The notes below the pieces were generated by a model that was given only the letters and a program-made list of their open reading frames with translations, searched no databases and was not told the DNA's origin. Shown here piece after piece: positions 54,150 through 63,793 of a DNA stretch of 64,000 nucleotides (position 1 is its first letter; every line of letters begins with the position of its first letter). Both the position numbers and the translations under genes were made by a program. This DNA comes from Oscillospiraceae bacterium MB24-C1 (lineage in GTDB: Bacteria; Bacillota; Clostridia; Oscillospirales; Ruminococcaceae). The stretch lies in contig CP133187.1 in assembly GCA_030913685.1 (NCBI GenBank), forward strand, positions 806,001-870,000, written 5' to 3'.

Positions 54150-55034
54150 TTAAAAAATTAGCGTATAATAACTCGATTTTAGACCACGAAAGGTCTGTTT
54201 ATAGCGCGCACCGGTCTTCCAGTAGATCAACAGCACCAGTATAAACGATAAAGTTTGGGCAACAGAAATGCGCACAATCTGCAATGTGTCAGTGCCCGAG
54301 GCGGTCACCACATGCAGCGTATTAATAATTGTGTTGTTAAAAAAGTGGTCACCCATCGGCATCCAAAGCGAGCCTGAGAGCCTTGTCAACAGGCAAAACT
54401 TCACACCGGCCACGCCTGTGAACAAGACGAGCATAAGCGACATAACCGCCGCCTGTGTCGCATTCATTTCACCGTCCAGCAGACTGCGCACTGGCGCGGC
54501 AATATGCCATAAGCCAAACAACGTCGAAGAAATCAGTACCGCATTTGCAAAAGAGTATCGACGCTCTGAAAGCCCGATAAACAAACCGCGGAAAACCCCC
54601 TCTTCCATCATCACGTTGATGATGTTGCCAGCAACGCACATGACGAAAAACAGCAACCCGGTTTCGCTGCCACGGTTTCCACTAACCGAATATCCAGTGA
54701 CATAGATTCGCAGCGACGGAACATTGCCGTTGACCGCTAATAATAAAATTTCTGCACCGTAGGCAATTGCAAACGAAATCGCCCCCAGCAGCAACCCTTG
54801 AGCCACCTTTTTGATTGGTGCTTTTTTTGTAAACCCAATGTCACGCCAGCAAAGCGACAAATACCGCACCGCCGTCGCCAGAATCAAAATGCCCACCAGC
54901 TTGTGGACAAAGGCTTCTCCAATAATCGTCTGGTCCGTTCGCAAAAACATATATTCTAACGCCCGCAGAATACTGCAGGACACGTAAATGACCAGTATTA
55001 ATGTTATCGGTTTTAGTCGCAGGGCCGCTTTCAT
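54150..55034 (-). CDS. CPBP family intramembrane glutamic protease
   Basis: About 294 residues from the ATG at 55034 (AGGAG 8 nt upstream). It has seven to eight membrane segments. The CPBP (Abi) motifs are M-M-E-E-G-V-F-R-G with the catalytic Glu pair and L-F-G-L-W-H, and a further conserved D-H-F-F-N-N. Members cleave prenylated or other membrane substrates, or serve in bacteriocin immunity. No bacteriocin gene is seen nearby, so the role is open. Confidence 0.87.
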   Translation of the reverse strand: MKAALRLKPITLILVIYVSCSILRALEYMFLRTDQTIIGEAFVHKLVGILILATAVRYLSLCWRDIGFTKKAPIKKVAQGLLLGAISFAIAYGAEILLLAVNGNVPSLRIYVTGYSVSGNRGSETGLLFFVMCVAGNIINVMMEEGVFRGLFIGLSERRYSFANAVLISSTLFGLWHIAAPVRSLLDGEMNATQAAVMSLMLVLFTGVAGVKFCLLTRLSGSLWMPMGDHFFNNTIINTLHVVTASGTDTLQIVRISVAQTLSFILVLLIYWKTGARYKQTFRGLKSSYYTLIF

Positions 55035-55140
55035 AAGTAACGCTCCTAGCGTGATTCTATTTAGTACACCGGACGGACGTTGGGATGTACAGAAAACGCA
55101 ATGTTTTTCACTATGATTAACACTTTTTATTATTAGGTTT

Positions 55141-55890
55141 CTACCGCAGATCAAGCCCCACCGGGCAGTGGTCGCTGCCTAAAATATCTGCGTATATGAC
55201 GCTATCTTCTATCCGGTCAGTCAGACGCTGCGAAGTGATAAAATAGTCGATACGCCACCCCGCATTCTTCTCGCGGGCCTTGAACATATAGGACCACCAG
55301 CTATATGCGCCAGTTGTGTCCGGATAAAGATGACGAAAGCTATCGGTAAAACCTGCTTCGAGTAACAAGGTCATCTTCTCGCGCTCCTGCGGGGTAAAGC
55401 CCGCGCTCTTTGTATTTGTTTTTGGGTTTTTTAGGTCTATCTCTCTATGGGCGACATTGAGGTCGCCGCACAGTACTACCGGCTTTATTGCATCCAGCGT
55501 CAGCAGATACTGGCGAAAGTTGTCCTCCCACGCACAACGGTAATCAAGGCGTTCCAGCTCCCGCTTGGAATTGGGGGTATAGACGTTGACGAGATAGAAA
55601 TCATCATATTCGGCGGTGATAACTCGACCTTCGTTATCAAACATCTCGCCAGGGCCATAGGTTACCGAAAGCGGCACCTTGCGAGAAAATATCGCGGTAC
55701 CTGAGTAACCTTTTTTTTCGGCATAGTTCCAATAGGCATGCCATCCGCTAAGATCAAGATTCTCAGGCGGTTGTTGGAGCTTGGTTTCCTGCAGGCAGAA
55801 CACATCCGCACCGCTGTTGGCTAAAAAATCGCCAAAGCCCTTTTGCAAGCAGGCTCGCAGGCCGTTCACATTCCAGGATATAAGCCGCAT
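55141..55890 (-). CDS. xth: Exodeoxyribonuclease III (AP endonuclease family)
   Basis: About 249 residues from the ATG at 55890 (GGAGGT 6 nt upstream), and a normal size. It has [29 protein letters not shown] and G-S-D-H-C-P. The metal and catalytic residues are complete. It repairs abasic sites in DNA. Longer upstream open frame lacks a ribosome site. Confidence 0.96.
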   Translation of the reverse strand: MRLISWNVNGLRACLQKGFGDFLANSGADVFCLQETKLQQPPENLDLSGWHAYWNYAEKKGYSGTAIFSRKVPLSVTYGPGEMFDNEGRVITAEYDDFYLVNVYTPNSKRELERLDYRCAWEDNFRQYLLTLDAIKPVVLCGDLNVAHREIDLKNPKTNTKSAGFTPQEREKMTLLLEAGFTDSFRHLYPDTTGAYSWWSYMFKAREKNAGWRIDYFITSQRLTDRIEDSVIYADILGSDHCPVGLDLR

Positions 55891-56615
55891 AAAATTACCT
55901 CCGTAGATTAAGCAATAGAGAGATTTTACCATAGTTTTCATATGATTGTCCACAATACAAAAGATTTCACGATAGCGTTCTGACCATAGCCAAACAGTAG
56001 AGAGTGGCGTTTTAAAACAACCAATGGCATCCCTATTACTTTTCCACCGCTTGGCATCATATTATAATGCCCGCGTCAAAACGCATCCCGGATGACAATT
56101 TGGTATTAAAGACAGATTCGTGTTCTACATATGTTGGTTTATACTATATTTATTATATGGCAGCAACCGTTTGTAAAAGCCGGTATATTCATACTACTAA
56201 GGGGCTTATGACATCTTTGTGGACAAAATGTCCTTATCGTGCTCGGGGCTCTCAAAAGTACAGCCACTAATGTGTAACAAGTGCAAAAGGGATATGTTTT
56301 TATATAAATTTTCATTTTTGAACAGGCTTCAACAAGACCTCAGAATGCAATTACGAACAAAAAATAATTTAAACTTAATAATCAAAGTCATCAACAATTG
56401 CGTTATGACATCGGTGGTTATGACCGTATAAACATCTGTTATGCCCTCGTTTTTCCATAGCAGCGAATAAAAAGGAGGAAAACGACGGCGTGAAAGTGGC
56501 TATTACCGGTTTCCGGTAGCACTAAAGTCTGAAACAGCATTACCCGTCTGATATACTTATAGGTTAGACTCATTATTTCGCATATCTACTCACACAAATA
56601 AGGAGGAAGAGAAAT
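55891..56615. other. 725-bp gap; contains a 9-codon open frame with a good ribosome site
   Basis: No full gene is recognised. At 56490-56519 a GTG, after AAGGAGG with 11-nt spacing, opens M-K-V-A-I-T-G-F-R and then stops. The text resembles the first residues of pyroglutamyl-peptidase I, so it may be the stub of a lost gene or a leader peptide. The rest is AT-rich. The permease promoter should lie between about 56520 and 56600. Confidence 0.4.
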
Positions 56616-57986
56616 ATGGTCACTTTGGGCGCACTGCATTACGTTTATATCATTATGACGGTCGTCATCATCGCGGCGCTTATGTTCAAGAAGGAGATCG
56701 TGCTTCCCTGCATTATCGGCGTACTACTGATGGGTTTTGTGAGCTCCGGCAATATTGTCACAACCATCCAAATCATGTACAATGCTCTGGTGGCTTCCAG
56801 CTCTGAATTTCTAGGTATCATCGTCGTTATCGCGCTGGTGGTATCCATGTCCAAGTCGCTTGGAGCCATCGGTGCGGACGAACTGATGATCCGGCCGTTC
56901 CAAAAGGTGATTAAATCCCCAAAAGTCGCTTTCTTTGTGGTCGGATTTGTTATGATGATTGCAGCCTGGTTTATCTGGCCGTCTCCTGCCGTTGCGCTTG
57001 TCGGCGCACTGTTATTGCCGGTTGCACTCAAGGCGGGACTGCCCGCAATCTGGGCTGCGGTTTCTATGAACCTCTTTGGCCATGGCATCGCACTCTCCGT
57101 TGATTTTTTTATTCAGGGCGCACCCGCGATCACCGCCAAATCGGCTGGTATTGAGGCCACCGATATCATAGAAGCAAGCATTCCGCTCTGGCTGGTAATG
57201 AGTGGTGTCACCCTTACCGTCGCGTTTATAATGTTCCTCAGAGAAATGAAGAAGACCCCTGTCGAGCAAGTGGCAGAGCAGGTTGCCGGGGTTAAATCAA
57301 CAGTGGAACCCACTAAATTTGCCCAGTTGATGGCGCTCATCACCCCGGTGGCATTTGTTATCGACGTGGTGCTGATGATCATGTTCGACATCGTAGGCGG
57401 CGACGCCACTGCGTTGGTTGGTGGCACCGCGGTAATTATCATGAGCATCATTGTCATCGGGAAAGGCAATATTCTTGCTTCGCTTGATGATATCACAGAC
57501 ATGGTCAAGGACGGCTTCATCTTTGCAATTAAAATCTTTGCGCCCGTTATCGTAATTGCTTCTTTCTTCTTCATGGGCAGCGGTAGCATGGCTGGCAAGG
57601 TTCTAGGCGAAGGCGCACCAGATATTCTCACCGACCTGGGTATGTTTATGGCCAATCTAACCCCACTTGCCAAGCCCCCCATTGCCATCATACAGGCGCT
57701 AATCGGCGTAATCACAGGCCTGGACGGCTCTGGTTTTTCCGGGCTTCCCTTGGTTGGCTCTCTGGCGCATACCTTTTCGCTGGCTTCAGGTTCCGATGTT
57801 GCAACCCTTAGCGCACTGGGCCAGATTATCACCATTTGGACCGGTGGCGGTACCATCATTCCCTGGGGTGTCATCCCGGTGGCGGCCATCTGTAATGTAA
57901 AGGCGGCCGATCTCGCGCGCAAAAACCTGATCGCTGTGCTTTGTGGCATGGGCGCAACGTTGCTTGTCGCGATGTTCTTGATTTAA
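56616..57986 (+). CDS. Polytopic permease of the ion-transporter superfamily
   Basis: 456 residues with about 12 membrane segments. Two symmetric halves each contain a Gly/Pro-rich re-entrant stretch (I-W-P-S-P-A-V-A-L-V-G-A; G-L-D-G-S-G-F-S-G-L-P-L and T-G-G-G-T-I-I-P-W-G-V). This plan fits ion-transporter superfamily carriers such as DctM, GntP or citrate types. I cannot name the family. AAGGAGGAAG precedes the ATG. It is a single gene followed by a terminator. The substrate is unknown, probably an organic anion. Confidence 0.75.
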   Translation: MVTLGALHYVYIIMTVVIIAALMFKKEIVLPCIIGVLLMGFVSSGNIVTTIQIMYNALVASSSEFLGIIVVIALVVSMSKSLGAIGADELMIRPFQKVIKSPKVAFFVVGFVMMIAAWFIWPSPAVALVGALLLPVALKAGLPAIWAAVSMNLFGHGIALSVDFFIQGAPAITAKSAGIEATDIIEASIPLWLVMSGVTLTVAFIMFLREMKKTPVEQVAEQVAGVKSTVEPTKFAQLMALITPVAFVIDVVLMIMFDIVGGDATALVGGTAVIIMSIIVIGKGNILASLDDITDMVKDGFIFAIKIFAPVIVIASFFFMGSGSMAGKVLGEGAPDILTDLGMFMANLTPLAKPPIAIIQALIGVITGLDGSGFSGLPLVGSLAHTFSLASGSDVATLSALGQIITIWTGGGTIIPWGVIPVAAICNVKAADLARKNLIAVLCGMGATLLVAMFLI

Positions 57987-58033
57987 TATCTCCAACATAA
58001 GGCTATCTCTTCACTGAAAGCAATATACTTAAA

Positions 58034-58069
58034 GCGGGGAAAAGACACGCGTCTTGTTCCCCGTTTTTT
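58034..58069 (+). terminator. Rho-independent terminator after the permease gene
   Basis: Stem GCGGGGAA(AAGAC) / (GTCTT)GTTCCCCG followed by TTTTTT, 48 bp past the permease stop. The gap from here to 58323 shows no other clear feature. Confidence 0.88.
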
Positions 58070-58323
58070 GCTTTAACCCCATTCCCTACACTTCAGCCAA
58101 TGTACCCTGCGCAGCACAGCGAAGTGCTCCCCTCTACAAAAGTATTTTCTACTATTATTCTAAATCCTGATAGGAAAAATAAATGATTATCAAAACAATC
58201 AATCCTCGTTTTCAAACACGGCGTGGATTGATTGCACCTTGTCTATATGATAAAATTATTCCTGAGCCGTTCTTGCTCAAATGTACTGAACGACCGATCA
58301 TATTGAATGGAGACCGTTTAGAA

Positions 58324-59481
58324 ATGAACGAAAAAGAGATTTCAGAAATTCGCCGTCGCTTCCGCCCGGATAAGAGCAATATCTCCCGGGTACGCGGCTG
58401 TTATGTTAATGAAAAGCGTGAAATTGTGTCGCAGTTTAACCAGTCGCTGCGCATCATGTCTCAGGAGGAAAGTGAATCGTTATTGGGGATTCTCAAGAAG
58501 ACCTTATCTGGGACACTTGGCAAAAACCTCATCGATATTGAATTTGCGACTCAACAGGTGGTGGACGGCGAAGAACATAAGCTTTTAATGGCGCTTAGAA
58601 ATTCGTCGCTGGACGATGAAGAATCCGTACAGGCCTTTTTTATTCGTGTGATTGAAACACTTAGCCTTGATGAGAATTATTTGATATTGTTAGCGTACGA
58701 TAAATACGATGTGCCCAATTATTCAAAAGATGGTGACAAACAGAACGATTCCTCAGATGTATTCTCGTACTTTTTGTGCAGCGTCTGCCCTGTGAAAATG
58801 ACAAAGCCTGCGCTCGGCTATTACGCACCGGAAAATGTTTTCCGTAATATTACGGCGGACTGGGTGGTGTCCCCACCCGAACTGGGGTTCATGTTCCCGG
58901 CTTTTGACGACCGATGCACCAACATTTATAACGCGGTCTACTACACGCGCAACGTCGCTGAAAATCATGCCGAATTTATCAATGCCGTGTTTAAGACAGA
59001 GGTGCCTATGCCTGCCGCCGTACAAAAAGAGACTTTTGAGGCGATTTTGAGTGATACAATCGCCGACGACTGTAGCCTTCAGGTGGTGCAGACGGTACAT
59101 GAACAGTTGTCGGGTCTGATAGCGGAACATAAGGCCAATAAGATCCGCGAACCGCTGGTCGTCTCCAAGCAGACAGTCAAGGATGTTTTAGAATCCTGCG
59201 GCGTTTCGGAAGATCACATGACCGCTTTTGAAGAAAGATATGACGATGCATTTGGCGCCGACAAAGAGATTAGCCCACGAAATATTGTAGATACAAAGCA
59301 ACTTGAGGTTTGCACACCCGATGTAACCATCCGGGTTAGCCCGGGGTGTGGCGATCTGGTTGAAACACGGATTATCAACGGCAGAAAATACATATTGATA
59401 CGCGCCGATCAGGGTGTCGAGGTCAATGGTGTCTCGATTAATATTTTAGAAGAAAAACAAAGCGTAGGGCAAAATATATAG
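58324..59481 (+). CDS. DUF4317 domain protein
   Basis: About 385 residues from the ATG at 58324, where family text begins (M-N-E-K-E-I-S-E-I-R-R-R-F-R-P). The protein is soluble, mixed alpha/beta, with no signal peptide or membrane segment. Conserved-looking stretches are I-S-R-V-R-G-C-Y-V-N, Y-Y-A-P-E-N-V-F and P-P-E-L-G-F-M-F-P-A. DUF4317 is common in gut Clostridia and has no known function. An upstream extension of 47 codons is open but lacks family-like text. It ends convergent with the flavin reductase gene at a shared palindrome. Confidence 0.78.
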   Translation: MNEKEISEIRRRFRPDKSNISRVRGCYVNEKREIVSQFNQSLRIMSQEESESLLGILKKTLSGTLGKNLIDIEFATQQVVDGEEHKLLMALRNSSLDDEESVQAFFIRVIETLSLDENYLILLAYDKYDVPNYSKDGDKQNDSSDVFSYFLCSVCPVKMTKPALGYYAPENVFRNITADWVVSPPELGFMFPAFDDRCTNIYNAVYYTRNVAENHAEFINAVFKTEVPMPAAVQKETFEAILSDTIADDCSLQVVQTVHEQLSGLIAEHKANKIREPLVVSKQTVKDVLESCGVSEDHMTAFEERYDDAFGADKEISPRNIVDTKQLEVCTPDVTIRVSPGCGDLVETRIINGRKYILIRADQGVEVNGVSINILEEKQSVGQNI

Positions 59482-59568
59482 CGCGCTCAATGTAAAATTG
59501 AAAGTTGGGCAGCTATTCACACAGCCTTAAAATCTAATATTTATTCACAAACGCATCTTTCCTAACCA

Positions 59569-59602
59569 AAAGCGCGCTGTATCATATGATACAGCGCGCT
59601 TT
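59569..59602. terminator. Perfect 34-bp palindrome, bidirectional terminator
   Basis: Uninterrupted symmetry of 17 bp per arm (AAAGCGCGCTGTATCAT, then its complement) between convergent genes. The ends are A-rich and T-rich. No loop bases are free, so the RNA hairpin opens at its tip. Confidence 0.85.
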
Positions 59603-59621
59603 AACTATCTTATGGGAAATC

Positions 59622-61460
59622 TTATTTGCCTGCGGCGGCGTTGGCACCAGCAATTCTGCCGAAAACAAGAATATCGGTCAATGCATTACCGCCCAGACGA
59701 TTGGCACCGTGGATATTGCCGGTCACTTCGCCCGCAGCATAGAGGCCGGGGATAATGTTACCGTTTACATCAATAACCTGCGCTTCGGTGTTGATCTGTA
59801 CGCCACCCATGGTGTGGTGGACGGTCGGGACGCGTGCACCTGCATAGAAGGGGCCCTTGTCGATCTTATCAGCATAGAGCGTTCTGCCAAAGCTGTCCGC
59901 GGTTTTGCTATCCACATGGGTATTAAACTCAGTGACTGCAGCCACAAGGTTTTCGGGGTCGACACCGATTTCGCCCGCCAGCTCTTCAAGGGTTTCACCC
60001 TTAAAAGCGCGTCCGGCAGCAATCAGCTCGTTTACCGACTCATTGAAGTTATTCTTCTCATCGCCGGTGGGATAGTCGTGGCTGTCAAGAATGACCCACA
60101 TGTGCGCGTTGGGCTGCTCAAACAGGGCGTTGGTCATCACGTCGCGGCGCGCGCCTTCGTCTACAAAACGGTTACCTTCATCATTTACAAAAATGCGGTT
60201 TTCTACGCCCATTTCAATGTTACCGCTCAGGCTACCGCTGTTCGGATCACCCATGGGCAATAACTGAATGTTCTCCATATTAACCAGCTGGGCGTTAACG
60301 GCCTCAGCCATAGCAATACCGTCGCCGGTAGAGCTGGGCGGGTTGGTGCTCTTAATGGAGGCATCAAGGGTCGCCCAGATTGTATTGTGTTTCTGGCGCA
60401 TCTCAACGTTCGCGGCAAAGCCACCGGTAGCGATCACAACGCCTTTTTTAGCGGTTAGCGTCACCTTGTTACCGGTCTCGCCTGTGGCGACGACGCCAGT
60501 TACCTTACCGTTTTCGGTGATAAGGTCGGTTGCTTTGGTGTTGAACATAATTTCAATGTTGTCGTTGCTGTCGATATAAGCGTTATAGGCTTTGAAGAAT
60601 CCAGTACCGACAGGTTCAACAGGTTTATGCGCTCTGGGCCACAGGCCACCGAGAACCGTAAAAGTTCCGGGCTTAAATTCCATGCCGAGACTCTGCAGCC
60701 ACTCAACACCGTCCCAGGCGTTGGTAACCAGCGTACGTACCATCTCGGGATCACCCTGCTTATCTCCGCCCTCAAAGGTTTGCTTATAGTGCAATTCAAC
60801 GGAGTCGTTGTTGGCAAGGGCAGTTTCGCTACCTTCGTCTACGGCGTTAAGTGCGCCGCCAGCCATAATGGTGTTGCCGCCAACCTTTGGCGTCTTCTCA
60901 AGCACGATGACAGAAGCGCCGGCCTGATTGGCAGTTACAGCGGCGGCAAGACCTGCACCACCTGCACCGATGACAACGACGTCAGCCTCGCGGGTAACAT
61001 CTTCAGCTTTTTCAATTTCCACCTTTTTGTTCTTCAGAGCCTCTACATCTGCACCGGCCTGAGTCAAGCAGTCGGTGATAGCGACCAATAATGCATCGCT
61101 GGTGATAGTGGCACCTGAAACGACGTCAATAGCAAGGCTCTGGGTCTCTACAATTTTTGCGGGAATCTGCTCGATAGGCAGATCGCTGATACCGGGGGTC
61201 TCTTTGTGAGAAGTGACCTTGATATCGGTGATTTCATCTGCGGAGACGACAACCTCTACCGCCACATCGCCACCCATACCCTTTGCGGCGGCAGTATAAG
61301 TACCGGCCTTAAACGCGCCGGAAACCTCAGTCGGAGCCGAGGAGGCTGGAGACGCTCCGCTAGAAGTAGCCGCAGGTGTCGCTGTACCACAGGCAGCAGT
61401 GCTTAAAAGCACAGCAGTGGCAAGTAGCACACCAATAGATTTTTTGAACATTTTTTTCAC
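59622..61460 (-). CDS. Extracellular flavinylated reductase lipoprotein (FMN-binding plus fumarate reductase-type FAD domain)
   Basis: 612 residues. The lipoprotein signal ends in T-A-A-C (Cys24), followed by an Ala/Ser/Thr linker. The FMN-binding domain carries S115-G-A-T118, the covalent FMN site used by ApbE. The FAD Rossmann motif G-A-G-G-A-G is at 165-170. Late motifs N-R-F-V-D-E, R-R-D, H-H-T-M-G-G and A-G-E-V-T-G-N-I-H-G-A-N-R-L-G-G-N-A match fumarate and urocanate reductase-type enzymes. It should reduce an external C=C acceptor using electrons from the membrane. The start is GTG at 61460 (GGAGGG 7 nt upstream). No ApbE or obvious electron donor gene is adjacent. The actual acceptor is unknown. 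Confidence 0.92.
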   Translation of the reverse strand: MKKMFKKSIGVLLATAVLLSTAACGTATPAATSSGASPASSAPTEVSGAFKAGTYTAAAKGMGGDVAVEVVVSADEITDIKVTSHKETPGISDLPIEQIPAKIVETQSLAIDVVSGATITSDALLVAITDCLTQAGADVEALKNKKVEIEKAEDVTREADVVVIGAGGAGLAAAVTANQAGASVIVLEKTPKVGGNTIMAGGALNAVDEGSETALANNDSVELHYKQTFEGGDKQGDPEMVRTLVTNAWDGVEWLQSLGMEFKPGTFTVLGGLWPRAHKPVEPVGTGFFKAYNAYIDSNDNIEIMFNTKATDLITENGKVTGVVATGETGNKVTLTAKKGVVIATGGFAANVEMRQKHNTIWATLDASIKSTNPPSSTGDGIAMAEAVNAQLVNMENIQLLPMGDPNSGSLSGNIEMGVENRIFVNDEGNRFVDEGARRDVMTNALFEQPNAHMWVILDSHDYPTGDEKNNFNESVNELIAAGRAFKGETLEELAGEIGVDPENLVAAVTEFNTHVDSKTADSFGRTLYADKIDKGPFYAGARVPTVHHTMGGVQINTEAQVIDVNGNIIPGLYAAGEVTGNIHGANRLGGNALTDILVFGRIAGANAAAGK

Positions 61461-61989
61461 TTAAGTTCCCTCCATCAAATTAGATCAACATAGCAGATTT
61501 AACGAATTCTAAATCTGATGCGATAAATATACCATAATTACTGGCAAATATAAAGAGAAAAATACAGATATAAGTTACTAATATAAGAATTTAACAATTA
61601 AATTATTATAAGTTTAAAAGATATAGGCATATTTCCAATTTGGTATTTTTCTAATGTTTTTGTATAAAACGGAAAATTTGATTATGAAAAATATATCCTT
61701 AGAGGCATAGCAGCCTCTATCATGCCAGCAATTAAAAGAGAGTACCCACTCAGACAAAAGCAACTGTCCTTCACTCGAGAACGCAGCATCCTAACAATCT
61801 TGAAAATGGCTTTGGCAATTAAGAAATAAGGAACATTTGCTAATCCGGTTCAAACTATCAGATACATAACCAATCTAAAACTATAAAGCCCCAAAAACCG
61901 GCGTATGCGTCCAGCTTTTGGGGCTTTTGTGCTTCCGAACATATTATGTATTTTTTTCGAAGGGCTCTATTCCTATAACTAGGATGCCG
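61461..61989. other. 529-bp gap with reductase promoter region and chemoreceptor terminator
   Basis: AT-rich, no gene seen. A small hairpin (AGAGGC / GCCTCT) lies at 61701-61718. The reductase promoter should be near 61500-61560, but no box pair is convincing. Confidence 0.6.
61885..61928 (-). terminator. Terminator after the chemoreceptor gene
   Basis: 12-bp perfect stem (AAAAGCCCCAAAA / TTTTGGGGCTTT, read on the minus strand) with a 19-nt loop. It lies about 60 bp past the stop and has T-rich ends on both strands. Confidence 0.75.
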
Positions 61990-63402
61990 TTAGTTGAAAA
62001 CAAGCTCGTTTGCAACGCTCATCTCTTTGGTAATTTTAATCATCTGTTGGAATTTTTCAATAATAGCGACCGAAAGCTTTTCGGCCTCCGCCGTTTTTGA
62101 CATGGCGCCCCTAGAATCTTGCGCGTTGATAGCGTCGATGATAATATCACCTGTTTTGTGCAGATTATGGTGCAGCACTTCAACACTCTCCCACAGAGCC
62201 AACAGCTTTTCTGAAGAGGGCTTAACCGCATAATAGAAATGGCCGAATCCGCATTTATGTTCATCGGTTTGAATCGGAATAACCGACATCTCGCGTGCCA
62301 TCTTTTTAACATTGGTCATCCAGACGGTGTGTGCTTTAATGGCGCTTTCAACCGTCTCGATGAAATCCTCGTTTGAAAGGCCGCACAGCCTGCTGTTGAC
62401 CATTTCGCCAGAAGCGATGGCCATGTCGCTGACCTTGGTTTCGATTTTGCCGACCGAGTCGGAAATCTCACCGATAGCGCCGCTGATCTGTTTTAAATCT
62501 TCAGCCGATCTCGAAAGGTTTTGTATGTCGTTGTTGACCGTCTCTAAAGCTGTCGAAGATTCATTAAGTGAATCGCTGATGCGTCGACTGGTTTGGGCCG
62601 CTTCGAAAATACGGTTCGTGATGTTGGTAGTCGCGTCCGTGCTGGTCGCCATAACACTTGAGACATTTTCAATGCTGCCGCTGACCCTGCTGATAGCATC
62701 TATTGTCTTTTCAACACTGCTCTTACTCCTGTTGGAAGCGTTGTTCATTTCTTCAAGCAGCGTGTCGATATTGAGCGTCAGCTGTTTTGTGGTCTCAGAC
62801 AAAATGCGAACCTCTTCCGCTACAACGGCAAAGCCCTTGCCGGCTTCGCCAGCCCTTGCAGCTTCAATTGACGCATTGAGCGACAAAAGCTTGGTCTTAT
62901 CAGAAATATCATTAATGCCCTTGACAGCTTCATTAATTTTATGTATGACAAACAGCAGATCGCTGACACTTTGATCCATGTCCTTTGAAAAACCCATCAT
63001 CTCGTTGTTTTCAGCTTTGATGCTACCCAGAATATTATTGCTCTTCTCGGTGTTTTGGTTGAGAAGCTCCGCATCCTGAGAGATATTTTCAATCATGTCC
63101 GCCAGCTCTGTATTTGAATCGACAATCTGGGAGGTTGAGGAGGATATCTCCTCCGACGAAGAAGCAACCTCAGAAAACATATCGCTTAAACTTTTCGCAG
63201 AGCGTTTAATTTTATCCCTTAAAAAAGCCAGCCGGAGTTCAAAGTCGCTGATCATGGTGGCGATTTGGAAAACGCCTTTAAAAATTTCAGCCGCTCTGTA
63301 GTTTGCTTCCCTTGTGCTCTTTATTTTAGATGCTGACTGTGGTGCAATGACGGCAGATGCCGCCTTTGGGGTCTTTCCCACTTTCCGTTTCATAAATAAC
63401 AT
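61990..63402 (-). CDS. Soluble methyl-accepting chemotaxis protein with C-terminal CZB zinc-binding domain
   Basis: 470 residues with no membrane segment. An N-terminal helical region leads into the signalling hairpin, whose tip reads [21 protein letters not shown], the universal receptor motif. The C-terminal domain carries a CZB-like zinc set: H in [14 protein letters not shown] and the later L-H-H-N-L-H. CZB domains bind zinc and sense metal or oxidants in characterised cases. It is a cytosolic receptor that would signal through CheA. It lies next to the extracellular reductase, oriented the same way but separated by a terminator. Confidence 0.9.
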   Translation of the reverse strand: MLFMKRKVGKTPKAASAVIAPQSASKIKSTREANYRAAEIFKGVFQIATMISDFELRLAFLRDKIKRSAKSLSDMFSEVASSSEEISSSTSQIVDSNTELADMIENISQDAELLNQNTEKSNNILGSIKAENNEMMGFSKDMDQSVSDLLFVIHKINEAVKGINDISDKTKLLSLNASIEAARAGEAGKGFAVVAEEVRILSETTKQLTLNIDTLLEEMNNASNRSKSSVEKTIDAISRVSGSIENVSSVMATSTDATTNITNRIFEAAQTSRRISDSLNESSTALETVNNDIQNLSRSAEDLKQISGAIGEISDSVGKIETKVSDMAIASGEMVNSRLCGLSNEDFIETVESAIKAHTVWMTNVKKMAREMSVIPIQTDEHKCGFGHFYYAVKPSSEKLLALWESVEVLHHNLHKTGDIIIDAINAQDSRGAMSKTAEAEKLSVAIIEKFQQMIKITKEMSVANELVFN

Positions 63403-63727
63403 TCGATTATCTTCCTTCCCTGTGTGTTAAACTTTAATGCCTTTCTTAGGTACTTAAAATATGTGATACAATTGTTCGCAAAGCATCTCGTAATATTTTA
63501 TTTTGGATATATTTGTATAAAAAAATTCAAAAAATAAGAGATAATCTCATTATATAACTGATAAGCTAATAAAACAATATCAAATCACCGACAAAAAGAG
63601 GGAAAATAGCTGTTTTTACTCTCTTGTCTGTTAATATGCACTAGTGTATGTTGAGTGCCTAATCGATAATATGCACCCCTGTACAATAAAACATCGGTAT
63701 CTTTATATTATCGAATCAAATTTTATG

Positions 63728-63756
63728 TTGACAAAATTTAATTTGCTGTATATATT
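63728..63756 (+). promoter_or_regulatory. Sigma-A promoter of the ArsR-family gene
   Basis: TTGACA (63728-63733), 17-bp spacer, TATATT (63751-63756). This is the best promoter in the window, 38 bp before the TTG start. The rest of the gap 63403-63727 is AT-rich with no other feature seen. Confidence 0.85.
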
Positions 63757-63761
63757 AATAA

Positions 63762-63783
63762 CATATCAAATAATGTTGATATG
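63762..63783 (+). promoter_or_regulatory. Operator dyad just downstream of the ArsR promoter
   Basis: CATATCAA-N6-TTGATATG, perfect 8-bp arms. It covers the expected transcription start, the position for autorepression by an ArsR/SmtB protein. Confidence 0.75.
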
Positions 63784-63793
63784 AGGTGATTAA

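Noticed and set aside
3335-63619. 14-bp sequence ATAGCTGTTTTTAC present at 3335-3348 and 63606-63619
   Set aside because: By rough expectation a 64-kb window holds several chance 14-mer repeats. The flanks differ and neither copy has a common context.
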